DNA of 64,000 nt, taken from Agrobacterium salinitolerans (GTDB taxonomy: Bacteria > Pseudomonadota > Alphaproteobacteria > Rhizobiales > Rhizobiaceae). Of this stretch, positions 27,789 through 36,639 are shown in pieces. A program made the position numbers and the translations under genes. Under the pieces are notes generated by a model, which worked only from the letters and a program-made list of their open reading frames with translations, was not told where the DNA came from and did no database searches. Numbering within the stretch: the stretch's first letter is position 1; each line of letters opens with the position of its first letter. The DNA lies in NCBI RefSeq assembly GCF_002008225.1, contig NZ_MRDH01000022.1, forward strand, positions 160,228-224,227. The letters are read 5' to 3'.

Positions 27789-28964
27789 ATGAAAACGGGA
27801 GCACTCAGGACGAATGACGTCGAATCCGACGAAATTACTGAATTTAATAGAGAATTTCTGTTTACTTCCGGCAGCGGGCAATTGCGCGCCAAGGGCATTC
27901 GCGAAAAGATAGCGATTCCCGCCCGCGGCGGCGAAGACATTACCAGCCCACTGCAGCAGGCACTGGCCGGCGCCTTTGAGCGTGCGCAGCGGGAGGGCGA
28001 GCAGAACCCCATCGCCATCGGCGCGATCCCCTTCGATGTCAGCGAACCTTCATGCCTGTATATTCCATACAACTATGAATGGAACTCCAAGGATGCGGAA
28101 CCGATCGTCGCCGATTCGGCCATGCCTGCCCTTGTCGGCCAGAACAGCCTGCCGGACGAGAGCGGTTTCAAGCGCGCCGTCGAACATGCCATCGTCAATT
28201 TCCGCCATTCCGAAGTCCGCAAGGCGGTGCTTTCCGTCATGCGTGAACTGACTTTCGCCTCCGAGGTCAATGTCGAAAGATTGCTGGCGAGTCTGGCCAA
28301 ACAGAACCGCGAAGGTTACCAGTTCCGCATCCCGCTACCCGATGGCGGCGACCTGATCGGCGTCAGCCCGGAACTCCTGATCCGCAAGCAGGGCGAGAAC
28401 ATCATCTCGAACCCGCTGGCGGGATCGGCAAAACGCATGGTCGATCCGGCAGCGGACAAGGCCAATGCGGATCGGCTGTCGGCTTCTGAAAAGGATCATT
28501 ACGAACATAGCCTCGTCATTGAGGATATCCGCTCGCTGCTTTCGCCGGTCTGCGCCGAACTCGATGTTCCAGAGAAACCCTCCCTCATCAGCACGGCGGC
28601 GCTCTGGCATCTTTCGACCCGCATCGAAGGCCGTCTCGCCGATCCGGTAACCAATGCGCTGCAGCTGGCCTGCCTGCTGCACCCGACGCCAGCCGTCTGC
28701 GGTTTCCCCACCGAGCGCGCCCATCGCCTCATCCGCTTCGTCGAGCCTTTCGAGCGCGGCCTCTTCACCGGCATGGTCGGCTGGACGGATTCTGAAGGCA
28801 ATGGCGAATGGGTGGTGACCATCCGTTGCGGCACCGTGCAGCGAGAAACCGTGCGGCTCTTCGCCGGCGCCGGCATCGTGGAGGCCTCCGAGCCCGAATC
28901 AGAATGGGCCGAGGTGCAGACCAAGCTCAAGACCATGCTGAACGCCTGCGGTCTTTCTGCCTAA
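27789..28964 (+). CDS. agbC: Isochorismate synthase
   Basis: 391 residues, the size of EntC/VibC. Converts chorismate to isochorismate, the first step of 2,3-dihydroxybenzoate synthesis. The chorismate-binding C-terminal half is intact (NPLAGSAKRM, EKDHYEHSLVIEDIR, HPTPAVCGFPTERA). Strong ribosome site AGGAGG before the ATG. First gene of the C-E-B-A operon, 41 bases downstream of the RirA box. Confidence 0.95.
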   Translation: MKTGALRTNDVESDEITEFNREFLFTSGSGQLRAKGIREKIAIPARGGEDITSPLQQALAGAFERAQREGEQNPIAIGAIPFDVSEPSCLYIPYNYEWNSKDAEPIVADSAMPALVGQNSLPDESGFKRAVEHAIVNFRHSEVRKAVLSVMRELTFASEVNVERLLASLAKQNREGYQFRIPLPDGGDLIGVSPELLIRKQGENIISNPLAGSAKRMVDPAADKANADRLSASEKDHYEHSLVIEDIRSLLSPVCAELDVPEKPSLISTAALWHLSTRIEGRLADPVTNALQLACLLHPTPAVCGFPTERAHRLIRFVEPFERGLFTGMVGWTDSEGNGEWVVTIRCGTVQRETVRLFAGAGIVEASEPESEWAEVQTKLKTMLNACGLSA

Positions 28965-28982
28965 TTTTTCCAGGGACAAACC

Positions 28983-30608
28983 ATGACAATCGAATTTGAA
29001 CGCTGGCCCGAGGATTTCGTTCGCCGATACCGCGAACGCGGCTACTGGATCGACCGGCCGCTGAGCGGCATTCTCGCTGAACAGGTGCAGCGCCGGCCGG
29101 ATGCGACGGCGCTGATCTGCGGCGACCGTCGCTTCAGCTATGCCGATCTCGACAGGCAATCCTCCAATCTGGCTGGACATCTCTCCGCCGCAGGCATCGG
29201 CAGGGGGGATACGGCGCTGGTGCAATTGCCGAACATAGCCGAGTTCTATCTCGTCTTTTTCGCGCTCATCAAAATCGGCGCTGCCCCCGTCAATGCGCTT
29301 TTCAGCCATCGCCGGCTGGAAATGACCTCCTATGCGGAGCAGATCGCGCCGAAGCTGATGATCGCCTCGCGCGGCCACGAGCTTTTCGTCGATGACACAT
29401 TTGTGGAGGCGCTGAAGGCGGTCTCTCCAAAGCTTGCCGTGACCCTGCTGCTCGGCGAAACCGATCCGCAGCGCAGCCTGGAGCAGAAGCTGGCCGCCCC
29501 GGCGGAAAATCCTCCGGCTTACGCCCCTTCCGCCGCCGATGAGGTGGCGCTGTTCCAGCTTTCCGGCGGCAGCACCGGAACGCCGAAACTGATCCCCCGG
29601 ACGCATAACGACTATGACTACAGCGTCCGGGCCAGCGCGGAGATTTGCGAACTTTCACCGCAGACCCGTTTCCTCTGCGCCATTCCGGTGGCGCATAATT
29701 ACCCGATGAGCTCGCCCGGCGCGCTCGGCGTGTTCCACGCCGGCGGTGCCGTGGTCATGGCCGCCAATCCCGAGCCGCTTGCCTGCTTCGACCTCATCGA
29801 AAAACACGGCGTCGATATCGTGCCGCTTGTGCCGCCGGCGGTGGCCCTGTGGCTGCAGGCAGCTCCCGCCCATCGCGAAAAGCTGAAGTCGCTCAAGCTT
29901 CTACAGGTCGGCGGCGCAAGCTTCGCCGAAGCGCTCGCCCGCCAGGTGCCTGAGGTCTTGGGCTGCGACCTGCAGCAGGTGTTCGGCATGGCGGAAGGTC
30001 TGGTGAACTACACTCGCTTCGGTGATCCCGACCATATCGTCTTCACCACGCAAGGCAGGCCGATCAGCCCGGACGACGAGATCCGCATCGTCGACGAGGA
30101 CGGCAACGACGTGCCGGAAGGTGAAGCCGGCATGCTGGCGACCCGTGGTCCCTATACGTTCCGGGGCTATTACCGCGCGCCCGACCACAGCGCCCGGGTC
30201 TTCGATAAGGATGGCTTCTATTATTCCGGCGACGTCGTGCAGCGCACGCCCGAAGGTTATCTCAGGGTCGTTGGCCGGGTGAAGGATCAGATCAATCGCG
30301 GCGGCGAAAAAGTCGCTTCGGAGGAGGTGGAAAACCTGATCCTGCGGCATCCCGATATCACCCACGCCGCACTGGTGGCGATGCAGGACGAGCTTCTCGG
30401 AGAAAAGAGTTGCGTCTTCGTCGTGTCGCGTAATCCCGCGCTCAAGGCGCCAGCTATCCGCCAGCATCTCGCCGGTCTCGGCGTTGCGGATTACAAACTG
30501 CCGGACCGGGTGCGCTTCATCGAGGCCATGCCGCTCACCGCCGTCGGCAAGATCGACAAGAAGCGCCTGCGCGACCTGCTGACAGTCCCCGTCGCCATCA
30601 GCGCCTGA
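28983..30608 (+). CDS. agbE: 2,3-Dihydroxybenzoate-AMP ligase
   Basis: 541 residues, the size of EntE/VibE/DhbE. Activates DHB as the adenylate and loads it onto aryl carrier domains. Motifs seen: SGGSTGTPKLIPRTHNDY (P-loop), QQVFGMAEGLVNYTR (aryl-acid subgroup signature), YSGDVVQRTPEGYLRVVGR and the C-terminal lysine in TAVGKIDKKRL. It follows agbC after 18 bases. Two carriers here are possible acceptors: the AgbB C-terminus and the free carrier near 18.6 kb. Confidence 0.95.
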   Translation: MTIEFERWPEDFVRRYRERGYWIDRPLSGILAEQVQRRPDATALICGDRRFSYADLDRQSSNLAGHLSAAGIGRGDTALVQLPNIAEFYLVFFALIKIGAAPVNALFSHRRLEMTSYAEQIAPKLMIASRGHELFVDDTFVEALKAVSPKLAVTLLLGETDPQRSLEQKLAAPAENPPAYAPSAADEVALFQLSGGSTGTPKLIPRTHNDYDYSVRASAEICELSPQTRFLCAIPVAHNYPMSSPGALGVFHAGGAVVMAANPEPLACFDLIEKHGVDIVPLVPPAVALWLQAAPAHREKLKSLKLLQVGGASFAEALARQVPEVLGCDLQQVFGMAEGLVNYTRFGDPDHIVFTTQGRPISPDDEIRIVDEDGNDVPEGEAGMLATRGPYTFRGYYRAPDHSARVFDKDGFYYSGDVVQRTPEGYLRVVGRVKDQINRGGEKVASEEVENLILRHPDITHAALVAMQDELLGEKSCVFVVSRNPALKAPAIRQHLAGLGVADYKLPDRVRFIEAMPLTAVGKIDKKRLRDLLTVPVAISA

Positions 30609-30627
30609 CAAGCAGCACCAATCGAAA

Positions 30628-30649
30628 GGGACGTTCAAAAGAGCGTCCC
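30628..30649 (+). other. Intra-operon hairpin between agbE and agbB
   Basis: GGGACGTTC (30628-30636) pairs with GAGCGTCCC (30641-30649) around AAAA, with one G-U pair. No T-run follows, so it is not a full terminator; it may modulate the agbE/agbB ratio or protect mRNA ends. Confidence 0.45.
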
Positions 30650-30703
30650 CATTCCAAAGATTACGCGCCGCCCGAGCCGGCGCAGCAAGAAACCGAGGTC
30701 ATC

Positions 30704-31573
30704 ATGACGATCCCCACCATTTCCGACTATCCGATGCCGGTCGCCGCAAGCTTTCCGGCCAACAAGACAAAATGGCAGCCCGATGCGAAACGCGCCGTGC
30801 TTCTCATCCACGACATGCAGCGTTATTTCCTGCGGTTCTACGAAGCCGACGGCAAGTTGATGACCACCCTCATCGACAATCTCGCCAAGGTGAAGGCATG
30901 GGCCGTTCAGAACGGCGTGCCGGTCATCTATACCGCCCAGCCGCATAACCAGCCGCCCGGCGACCGTGCGCTGCTGAATGACATGTGGGGACCGGGGCTT
31001 ACGGTCGTCGATCCCGAATTGCAGAAGGTGGTGGACAAACTTGCGCCGACACCTGACGACGTGGTGCTGACCAAATGGCGTTACAGCGCCTTCCAACGTT
31101 CCGACCTTGCGGAGCGGATGAAAGGCTGGGGCCGCGACCAGATCATCGTCGGCGGCGTTTACGCCCATATCGGCTGCATGATGACGGCGGTGGAAGCCTT
31201 CATGAAGGATATTCAGCCCTTCATGATCGGTGACGGCGTCGCCGATTTTTCCGAAGCCGAGCACCGCATGGCACTGCAATATGTGGCGACGCGCTGCGGC
31301 GTGGTGATCGACACCGCAAGCCTTGTCGGCGCGGGCGAAGCCACCGGCACCCGCGAGTGGCTGAAAGCCCGTGTCCTGCAAATGGTGGAGGATGAAAGCG
31401 ATATCGACCCCGACGAGAACCTCATTTTCTACGGCCTCGATTCCCTGCAGGTGATGAAGCTCGCCGGCGAGCTGAAGGAACGCGGTGTCACGGTCGGCTT
31501 CGATGAGCTTGCGCGTGTACCGACACTCTCCGCCTGGTGGGCGCTGATCGACCAGAAGCGGCTCGCAGCCTGA
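30704..31573 (+). CDS. agbB: Isochorismatase with fused aryl carrier domain
   Basis: 289 residues, bifunctional like EntB. Residues 1-210 are isochorismatase (Asp in LLIHDMQRYF, Lys in TKWRYSAFQR, YAHIGCM), giving 2,3-dihydro-2,3-dihydroxybenzoate and pyruvate. Residues about 215-289 are the aryl carrier with FYGLDSLQVMK, whose serine takes phosphopantetheine and then DHB. It starts 95 bases after agbE, behind GAGG, following an intra-operon hairpin. It supplies DHB to the VibH-like and cyclisation domains. Confidence 0.95.
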   Translation: MTIPTISDYPMPVAASFPANKTKWQPDAKRAVLLIHDMQRYFLRFYEADGKLMTTLIDNLAKVKAWAVQNGVPVIYTAQPHNQPPGDRALLNDMWGPGLTVVDPELQKVVDKLAPTPDDVVLTKWRYSAFQRSDLAERMKGWGRDQIIVGGVYAHIGCMMTAVEAFMKDIQPFMIGDGVADFSEAEHRMALQYVATRCGVVIDTASLVGAGEATGTREWLKARVLQMVEDESDIDPDENLIFYGLDSLQVMKLAGELKERGVTVGFDELARVPTLSAWWALIDQKRLAA

Positions 31574-31586
31574 GCGGACGGACAAG

Positions 31587-32342
31587 ATGACGCAACAGAG
31601 ATTTACCGGGCGGCGTGTGCTGGTGACGGGCGCGGCCCGGGGCATCGGCCGCCGTATCGCCGAACGCTTCATCGAGGAAGGGGCCGAGGTCATAGGCCTC
31701 GACCTTCTGGCCGACACAGTGGAGTCCCCCTTCCGCCAGATCGCACTCGACATCACCCAAGCGGAAGCAGTGGAGACGACCTGCAAGGCAATCGAAAGCG
31801 AATGGGGCGGGCTCGATATTCTGGTCAATGCCGCCGGCATATTGCGGCTCGGTGACAGCGAAAGCCTTACGCCAGCGGACTGGAAAGCCTGCATGGACGT
31901 CAACGCGGCCGGGCCGTTCTATATGCTGCGGCAATGGAGCAGCACCTTCAAGCGGCAGAGGCGCGGCGCGATCGTCAACATCGGCTCCAATGCCGCCGTC
32001 GTGCCGCGCATCGGCATGATGGCCTATTGCGCTTCCAAGGCGGCGCTGGTCAGCCTCAGCCATTGCGCCGCCCTTGAGCTTGCGCCCTATGGCGTGCGCT
32101 GCAATGTCGTTTCACCGGGCTCCACCGATACGCCGATGCTTGCCGGTATGCTGAGCGACCCCGCCGGCAAGGACCGGCTGGTCGCCGGCCTGCCCGAACA
32201 GTTCAAGCTCGGCATTCCGCTCGGCAAGATCGCAAGGCCGGACGATATCGCCGATACGGTGCTGTTCCTCGCCTCCGATCAGGCCGGTCATGTGACGATG
32301 CAGCAGATCGTCGTCGATGGCGGCGCAACGCTTGCGGCTTAA
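31587..32342 (+). CDS. agbA: 2,3-Dihydro-2,3-dihydroxybenzoate dehydrogenase
   Basis: 251 residues, short-chain dehydrogenase of the EntA type: the NAD-dependent oxidation that yields 2,3-dihydroxybenzoate. NAD-binding TGAARGIGRRIA, NAAG, catalytic serine in NIGSNAA and YCASK. Thirteen bases after agbB, same operon. General SDR similarity would not fix the substrate, but the agbC-E-B-A order does. Confidence 0.94.
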   Translation: MTQQRFTGRRVLVTGAARGIGRRIAERFIEEGAEVIGLDLLADTVESPFRQIALDITQAEAVETTCKAIESEWGGLDILVNAAGILRLGDSESLTPADWKACMDVNAAGPFYMLRQWSSTFKRQRRGAIVNIGSNAAVVPRIGMMAYCASKAALVSLSHCAALELAPYGVRCNVVSPGSTDTPMLAGMLSDPAGKDRLVAGLPEQFKLGIPLGKIARPDDIADTVLFLASDQAGHVTMQQIVVDGGATLAA

Positions 32343-32372
32343 ATTCGAGCCGTTGGATTGAAGGTGAAAAAT

Positions 32373-33086
32373 ATGGCCGTCGCAACGGCGTTTCATCGCA
32401 AAGCCTTCTCCGGCGATCCACCGGAGGCCATCTGGCCTTGGCCGGACGACAGCTGCGATTGCCATTGCCTCACCCTTCGTTACAACGCCGATGAAGGCTG
32501 CGGCGGCAAGGTCCCTCCCTTGCCGCCGCAGCTTTTGCGTGCAACGCCAAAACGCAAGGCGGAGTTCATCGCCGGGCGCAGATGCGCGGCAGAAGCCATC
32601 CGCCACCTCACCGGCCGTTCCACCTTTCCCGGTATGGGTAAGGACCGCGCGCCCCTCTGGCCCGAAGGCGTGATCGGCGCGATTTCCCACAGCCATGAAC
32701 GCGCGATTGCGATTGCCGGCTCTTGCGAGCGGTTCTGCGGCATCGGCATCGATATTGAAAAGCTCCTGAGCGAGGAGGAAGCCCGCGATATCGCCACACA
32801 GGCCCTAACCGCTCGTGAACGCCACAGCCTCGGCAACACCATCGACCCCTTCATGACCGGCCTGATTTTCTCGGCAAAGGAGAGCCTGTTTAAGGCGCTT
32901 TATCCAACAGTGAAACGGTTTTTCTTTTTCGAGGCGGCGGAATTATCCGGCTTCGACGACAACGGCTCGGCCTCGCTGCGGCTGACCGCAGACATTGGCG
33001 GCAAATGGCGCAGGGGAACGGAGATTCCCTTCCGTTTCTGCCGCTTCGACGGCTTTCTCGTCACCCGCATCCTGATCGGGCGCTGA
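32373..33086 (+). CDS. 4'-Phosphopantetheinyl transferase, EntD/Sfp type
   Basis: 237 residues from the ATG at 32373, which has AAGG eight bases upstream; TTG (32358) and GTG (32364) lie in frame before it. Moves phosphopantetheine from CoA to the carrier serines of the NRPS proteins. Magnesium and CoA-binding motifs GIGIDIEKL and FSAKESLFKALYP are intact, as is the RRCAAEAIRHLTG segment of the EntD subgroup. Thirty bases after agbA, so probably the last gene of the iron-regulated operon. Confidence 0.94.
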   Translation: MAVATAFHRKAFSGDPPEAIWPWPDDSCDCHCLTLRYNADEGCGGKVPPLPPQLLRATPKRKAEFIAGRRCAAEAIRHLTGRSTFPGMGKDRAPLWPEGVIGAISHSHERAIAIAGSCERFCGIGIDIEKLLSEEEARDIATQALTARERHSLGNTIDPFMTGLIFSAKESLFKALYPTVKRFFFFEAAELSGFDDNGSASLRLTADIGGKWRRGTEIPFRFCRFDGFLVTRILIGR

Positions 33087-33212
33087 CGAAAAAGCCGCCC
33101 TGGCACAGGGAAAATGACCGCCGATACTGCCCTTTCCGTCATCCGCATGAAATATTGGGACGGTAGGCACCTTGCTGGAATGATTCCAAACAAGCAACGG
33201 TGGAGACAGACT

Positions 33213-35126
33213 ATGACCGACATCGATACGAGCAAATTGTCCTGGGACGAATGGGACGAACTGCAGAACCCGCCGCCGGCCGAAACCGATTTCGACCGCG
33301 TGGTCGAAACCGCGATTTCCCGCCGCGGCTTTCTCGGCGGCGTGCTTGCCTTCGGTTCGGCCGCGGCCGCCATGGGCACGCTCGGCAACCTGATGAGCAG
33401 CACCTCGGCCGAAGCACAGGAAGCCGCCGTCGGCCGTTTCCCCTTCAAGCCGGTTGCCGCCGCCACCGACCACACCATCCATGTCCCGGAAGGTTATAAC
33501 TGGAAGCCGTTGGCGAAATGGGGCCAGCCGCTGTTCTCCAACGTTCCCGATCTCGACCCCACCAAGGGCGTCAGCGTTGAAAACTCCGACAAGGTCTTTG
33601 GCGAAAACACCGACGGCATGGAACTCTTCGTCGTCGGCAGCCACCAGCTGATCGCCGTCAACCATGAATATGTGAACCCGGAAACCAACCTGCCGCACAC
33701 TGACAAGGGCAACCCGAAGACGGCCGACGATGTGAAAATCCTGCAGAACATGCAGGGCGTCACCGTCATGGAAGTCGCGGAAGATGAGGACGGCTGGAAG
33801 ATCGTTCTCGACAGCCCCTTCAACCGCCGTATCCACCACAATACGCCGATGAAGCTTTCCGGCCCGGCCGCAGGCTCCGATCTCGTCAAGACCGCCGCCG
33901 ACCCTGATGGTGTCGACTGTCTCGGAACCTTCAACAATTGCGGCGCCGGCCGCACGCCCTGGGGCACCTACCTCACCTGCGAAGAAAACTTTAACGGCTA
34001 TTTCGGCACCACCGACGCCGCCTTCAAGCTGCCTGACGATTACAAGCGTTACGGCATCGTCGCCGAGACGCGCTATGCCTATGAGAAGTTCGACGAGCGT
34101 TTCGACGTTGCGAAGAACCCCAACGAACCGCGCCGCGCCGGTTACGTGGTCGAGATCGATCCTTCGGACGCCTCCTCCACCCCGATCAAGCGCACCGCGC
34201 TTGGCCGCGTCAAGCACGAAAACGCCGCCGTGGTCATCGCCCGCGACGGCCGTGTCGTCGTTTACATGGGTGACGACGAGCGTGGCGAATTCCTCTACAA
34301 ATTTGTCTCCAACGGCATCTACGTGCCCGGCGGCGACACCTCCAAGCTGCTTGACGAAGGCACGCTTTACGTCGCCAAGTTCTCTGACGACGGCGCCGGC
34401 GAATGGCTCGCCCTGACACCTGAAACCACTGGCATGAAGATCGACGAAATCTGCGTCTTCACCCGGCAGGCCGCTTCCAAGGTGGGCGCGACGACCATGG
34501 ACCGCCCGGAATGGGTCGCCATCAACCCGGTCGCCATCGAAGCCTATTGCGCGCTGACCAACAACAGCCGCCGCGGCGAAATGAAGGACGGCAAGCTGCG
34601 CGCAAACGCCGGCGGCGACGCCATGGCGATCAACGCCGCCAACCCGCGCGAAAAGAACGAATACGGCCAGATCGTGCGCTGGTATCCGGAAAATGACGAC
34701 CATGCGGACGGCAAGTTCAAGTGGGACCTGTTTTGCATGGCCGGCAACCCCACCGTCCACAAGGACGCCTATGCGGGTTCTTCGAATATCAACGAAGGCA
34801 ATATGTTCAATTCGCCTGACGGCATGATGTTCGATAGCACCGGCCTGCTCTGGATCCAGACCGACGGAGAGGACAGCAACGAAGGCGCCTTCGCCGGCCA
34901 GGGCAACAACCAGATGCTGGCGGGCGACCCGGCCACCGGCCGCATCGAGCGCTTCCTCACCGCCCCGAAGGGTTCCGAAGTCACCGGCCAGACATGGTCC
35001 GGCGATAAGCGCACCCACTTCGTCGGCATCCAGCATCCCGACGCCCCCTTCCCGGATGGCGAAGGCAAGCTGCCGCGTTCGACGATCATCGCCATCAAGC
35101 GCGATGACAATGTGAAGATCGGCTGA
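33213..35126 (+). CDS. PhoX/DUF839-family phosphatase, TAT-exported
   Basis: 637 residues from the ATG at 33213 behind GGAGA. A twin-arginine signal (SRRGFLGG, then a hydrophobic stretch and SAEAQ) starts about 40 residues in, as usual for this family. The DUF839 domain fills the rest, with blocks such as AVNHEYVNPE, RTPWGTYLTCEEN and LWIQTDGED. PhoX enzymes are periplasmic calcium/iron phosphatases releasing phosphate from esters. The gene has its own leader and does not look part of the siderophore operon. No convincing Pho box was found in front of it. Confidence 0.9.
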   Translation: MTDIDTSKLSWDEWDELQNPPPAETDFDRVVETAISRRGFLGGVLAFGSAAAAMGTLGNLMSSTSAEAQEAAVGRFPFKPVAAATDHTIHVPEGYNWKPLAKWGQPLFSNVPDLDPTKGVSVENSDKVFGENTDGMELFVVGSHQLIAVNHEYVNPETNLPHTDKGNPKTADDVKILQNMQGVTVMEVAEDEDGWKIVLDSPFNRRIHHNTPMKLSGPAAGSDLVKTAADPDGVDCLGTFNNCGAGRTPWGTYLTCEENFNGYFGTTDAAFKLPDDYKRYGIVAETRYAYEKFDERFDVAKNPNEPRRAGYVVEIDPSDASSTPIKRTALGRVKHENAAVVIARDGRVVVYMGDDERGEFLYKFVSNGIYVPGGDTSKLLDEGTLYVAKFSDDGAGEWLALTPETTGMKIDEICVFTRQAASKVGATTMDRPEWVAINPVAIEAYCALTNNSRRGEMKDGKLRANAGGDAMAINAANPREKNEYGQIVRWYPENDDHADGKFKWDLFCMAGNPTVHKDAYAGSSNINEGNMFNSPDGMMFDSTGLLWIQTDGEDSNEGAFAGQGNNQMLAGDPATGRIERFLTAPKGSEVTGQTWSGDKRTHFVGIQHPDAPFPDGEGKLPRSTIIAIKRDDNVKIG

Positions 35127-35176
35127 TCTCCCGCAAAGACTCCGGGCCGCGGAAAGTCGCGGTCCGGTTCGATAAA

Positions 35177-35214
35177 GAAAATGCCGTGCGTGAAGACGCA
35201 CGGCATTTTCTTTT
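35177..35214. terminator. Intrinsic terminator after the PhoX-family gene
   Basis: A perfect 15-bp stem (35177-35191 with 35196-35210) around GAAG, followed by TTTT. The AT-rich stem base on both sides lets it act in either direction. Confidence 0.92.
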
Positions 35215-35270
35215 GCGGCAATCGGAGCGGCGTTTTTTAGGCAGTTCCGGCCCACCGCAACAGCTGTTTC

Positions 35271-35297
35271 GGCCCGCCCTGAAACACAGGGCGGGCC
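35271..35297. terminator. GC-rich hairpin downstream of the secretion operon
   Basis: GGCCCGCCCTG (35271-35281) pairs perfectly with CAGGGCGGGCC (35287-35297) around AAACA. It sits 32 bases beyond the stop of the membrane fusion gene on the minus strand. No T-run follows, so it may be a processing barrier rather than a classic terminator. Confidence 0.6.
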
Positions 35298-35328
35298 TTG
35301 GCAACCGGCAGGCCGGAATATGAAAATC

Positions 35329-36639
35329 TCAAACCGCGCGGAAGGAGCGGCTGGCCTGATCCATCAGCGGTTTGAGGAAATAGGAAAGGACGCTTCTTTC
35401 TCCTGTCGTGATGAAGGCTTCCACCGGCATGCCCGGCATCAGGTGGAATTCACCCAGCCGCTTTATCTGCTCCTGCGAGGTGGCGACACGCACGAGGTAA
35501 TAGCTGGCGCCCGTGCGCTGATCCACCGTCACGTCAGCCGAAATGCGCTCCACCGTGCCGGTGATTTCCGGTGTCGTTTTCTGATTGAAGGCGGAAAAAC
35601 GCAGGTTTGTCGCCTGGCCATAATAGATCTGGTCGATATCCTGCGGCGCGACCTTGGCCTCCACCACCAGCTTGTCCACCTCCGGCACGATCATCATGAT
35701 CTGTTCGCCCGGTGCGATGACACCGCCGACAGTGTGCACGGCAAGTTGATGCACCACGCCATCCTGTGGCGCGAGAATATCGACACGTTTCAGCTGGTCT
35801 TCTGCCGCCACCCGCCGTTCGACATATTCACCGATGCGGGCGTCCATCTCACGCAGATCGGAACCGACCTCCTCCGACCATTGTTCATCGATCTGAAGGA
35901 TTTGCAGCGCGGTTTCGCTGATCTTCGCCTCGACCCCGGCAATACCCGCCATCAGCCGGCCGATATCGCCATCAATATCCGTGGCCTGACGCTCCAGCGT
36001 GCTAAGGCGGCTTTTTTCCATCAGGCCCCTTTCATGCAGGGATCGAAAACGGATCAATTCCTCATCGACCATGCCCTGTTCGCGAAAATTCGCCGCACGC
36101 TCGGCTTCCATTCCGGCGATCTCGTCGCGAAGCTGGCGCACGCGCTGTTCGAGCTGACGCTTCTTACTTTCACGAACGGCACTGCGGGTTTCGAAAAGAC
36201 GCTGTTCGGCATCCAGCATCGCGACGATATCGGTGTCGTTGCTCCGGTCGAGCAAAGCCTTCGGAAACACAACCTTGCCCGCCCGGTCACGCTCGCTCTC
36301 TAGCCGCGCCTTGCGGGCGGTGAATTGATCGAGGCTTTTGACGATGATGGCGAGGTTGGCCCGCGTCATCGTCGCATCGATGCGCATGACGATGTCGCCG
36401 GCCTTCACCCGGTCGCCATCGCGCACCATCAATTCGCTGACAACGCCGCCGACCGGATGCTGGACCTTTTTCAGGCTGGTTTCCACCACCAGCGAACCCT
36501 GCGCGATGACCGCGCCGACGATCTCGGTGCCCACCGCCCAGCCGCCAAGCAGGCCCGTCAGCGTGAGAAAGCCGAGCCCGCCAACGAGAAGGTGGCTGCG
36601 GATCGAGCGTTTGAGTGTCTGCCATTCGTCCATCTTCAT
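35329..36639 (-). CDS. Type I secretion membrane fusion protein (HlyD/PrtE family)
   Basis: 436 residues: a short cytoplasmic N-terminus, one membrane segment (about residues 18-45), a biotinyl-lipoyl-like part (VQHPVGGVVSELMVRDGDRV), a long coiled coil (about 110-280, rich in Glu/Arg/Leu) and a C-terminal beta domain. It links the ABC protein to an outer-membrane TolC channel, which is not encoded here. Its ATG overlaps the ABC gene stop (ATGA). Confidence 0.93.
   Translation of the reverse strand: MKMDEWQTLKRSIRSHLLVGGLGFLTLTGLLGGWAVGTEIVGAVIAQGSLVVETSLKKVQHPVGGVVSELMVRDGDRVKAGDIVMRIDATMTRANLAIIVKSLDQFTARKARLESERDRAGKVVFPKALLDRSNDTDIVAMLDAEQRLFETRSAVRESKKRQLEQRVRQLRDEIAGMEAERAANFREQGMVDEELIRFRSLHERGLMEKSRLSTLERQATDIDGDIGRLMAGIAGVEAKISETALQILQIDEQWSEEVGSDLREMDARIGEYVERRVAAEDQLKRVDILAPQDGVVHQLAVHTVGGVIAPGEQIMMIVPEVDKLVVEAKVAPQDIDQIYYGQATNLRFSAFNQKTTPEITGTVERISADVTVDQRTGASYYLVRVATSQEQIKRLGEFHLMPGMPVEAFITTGERSVLSYFLKPLMDQASRSFRAV

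Noticed and set aside
33087..33212. Search for a Pho box in front of the PhoX-family gene.
   Set aside because: A CCGTCAT-like heptamer is present, but no second half-site occurs at 11-base spacing.
32943..35255. A 770-codon open frame on the minus strand opposite the PhoX-family gene.
   Set aside because: Antisense of a well-supported TAT-exported protein; no family similarity and biased composition (Val/Gly/Asp/His).
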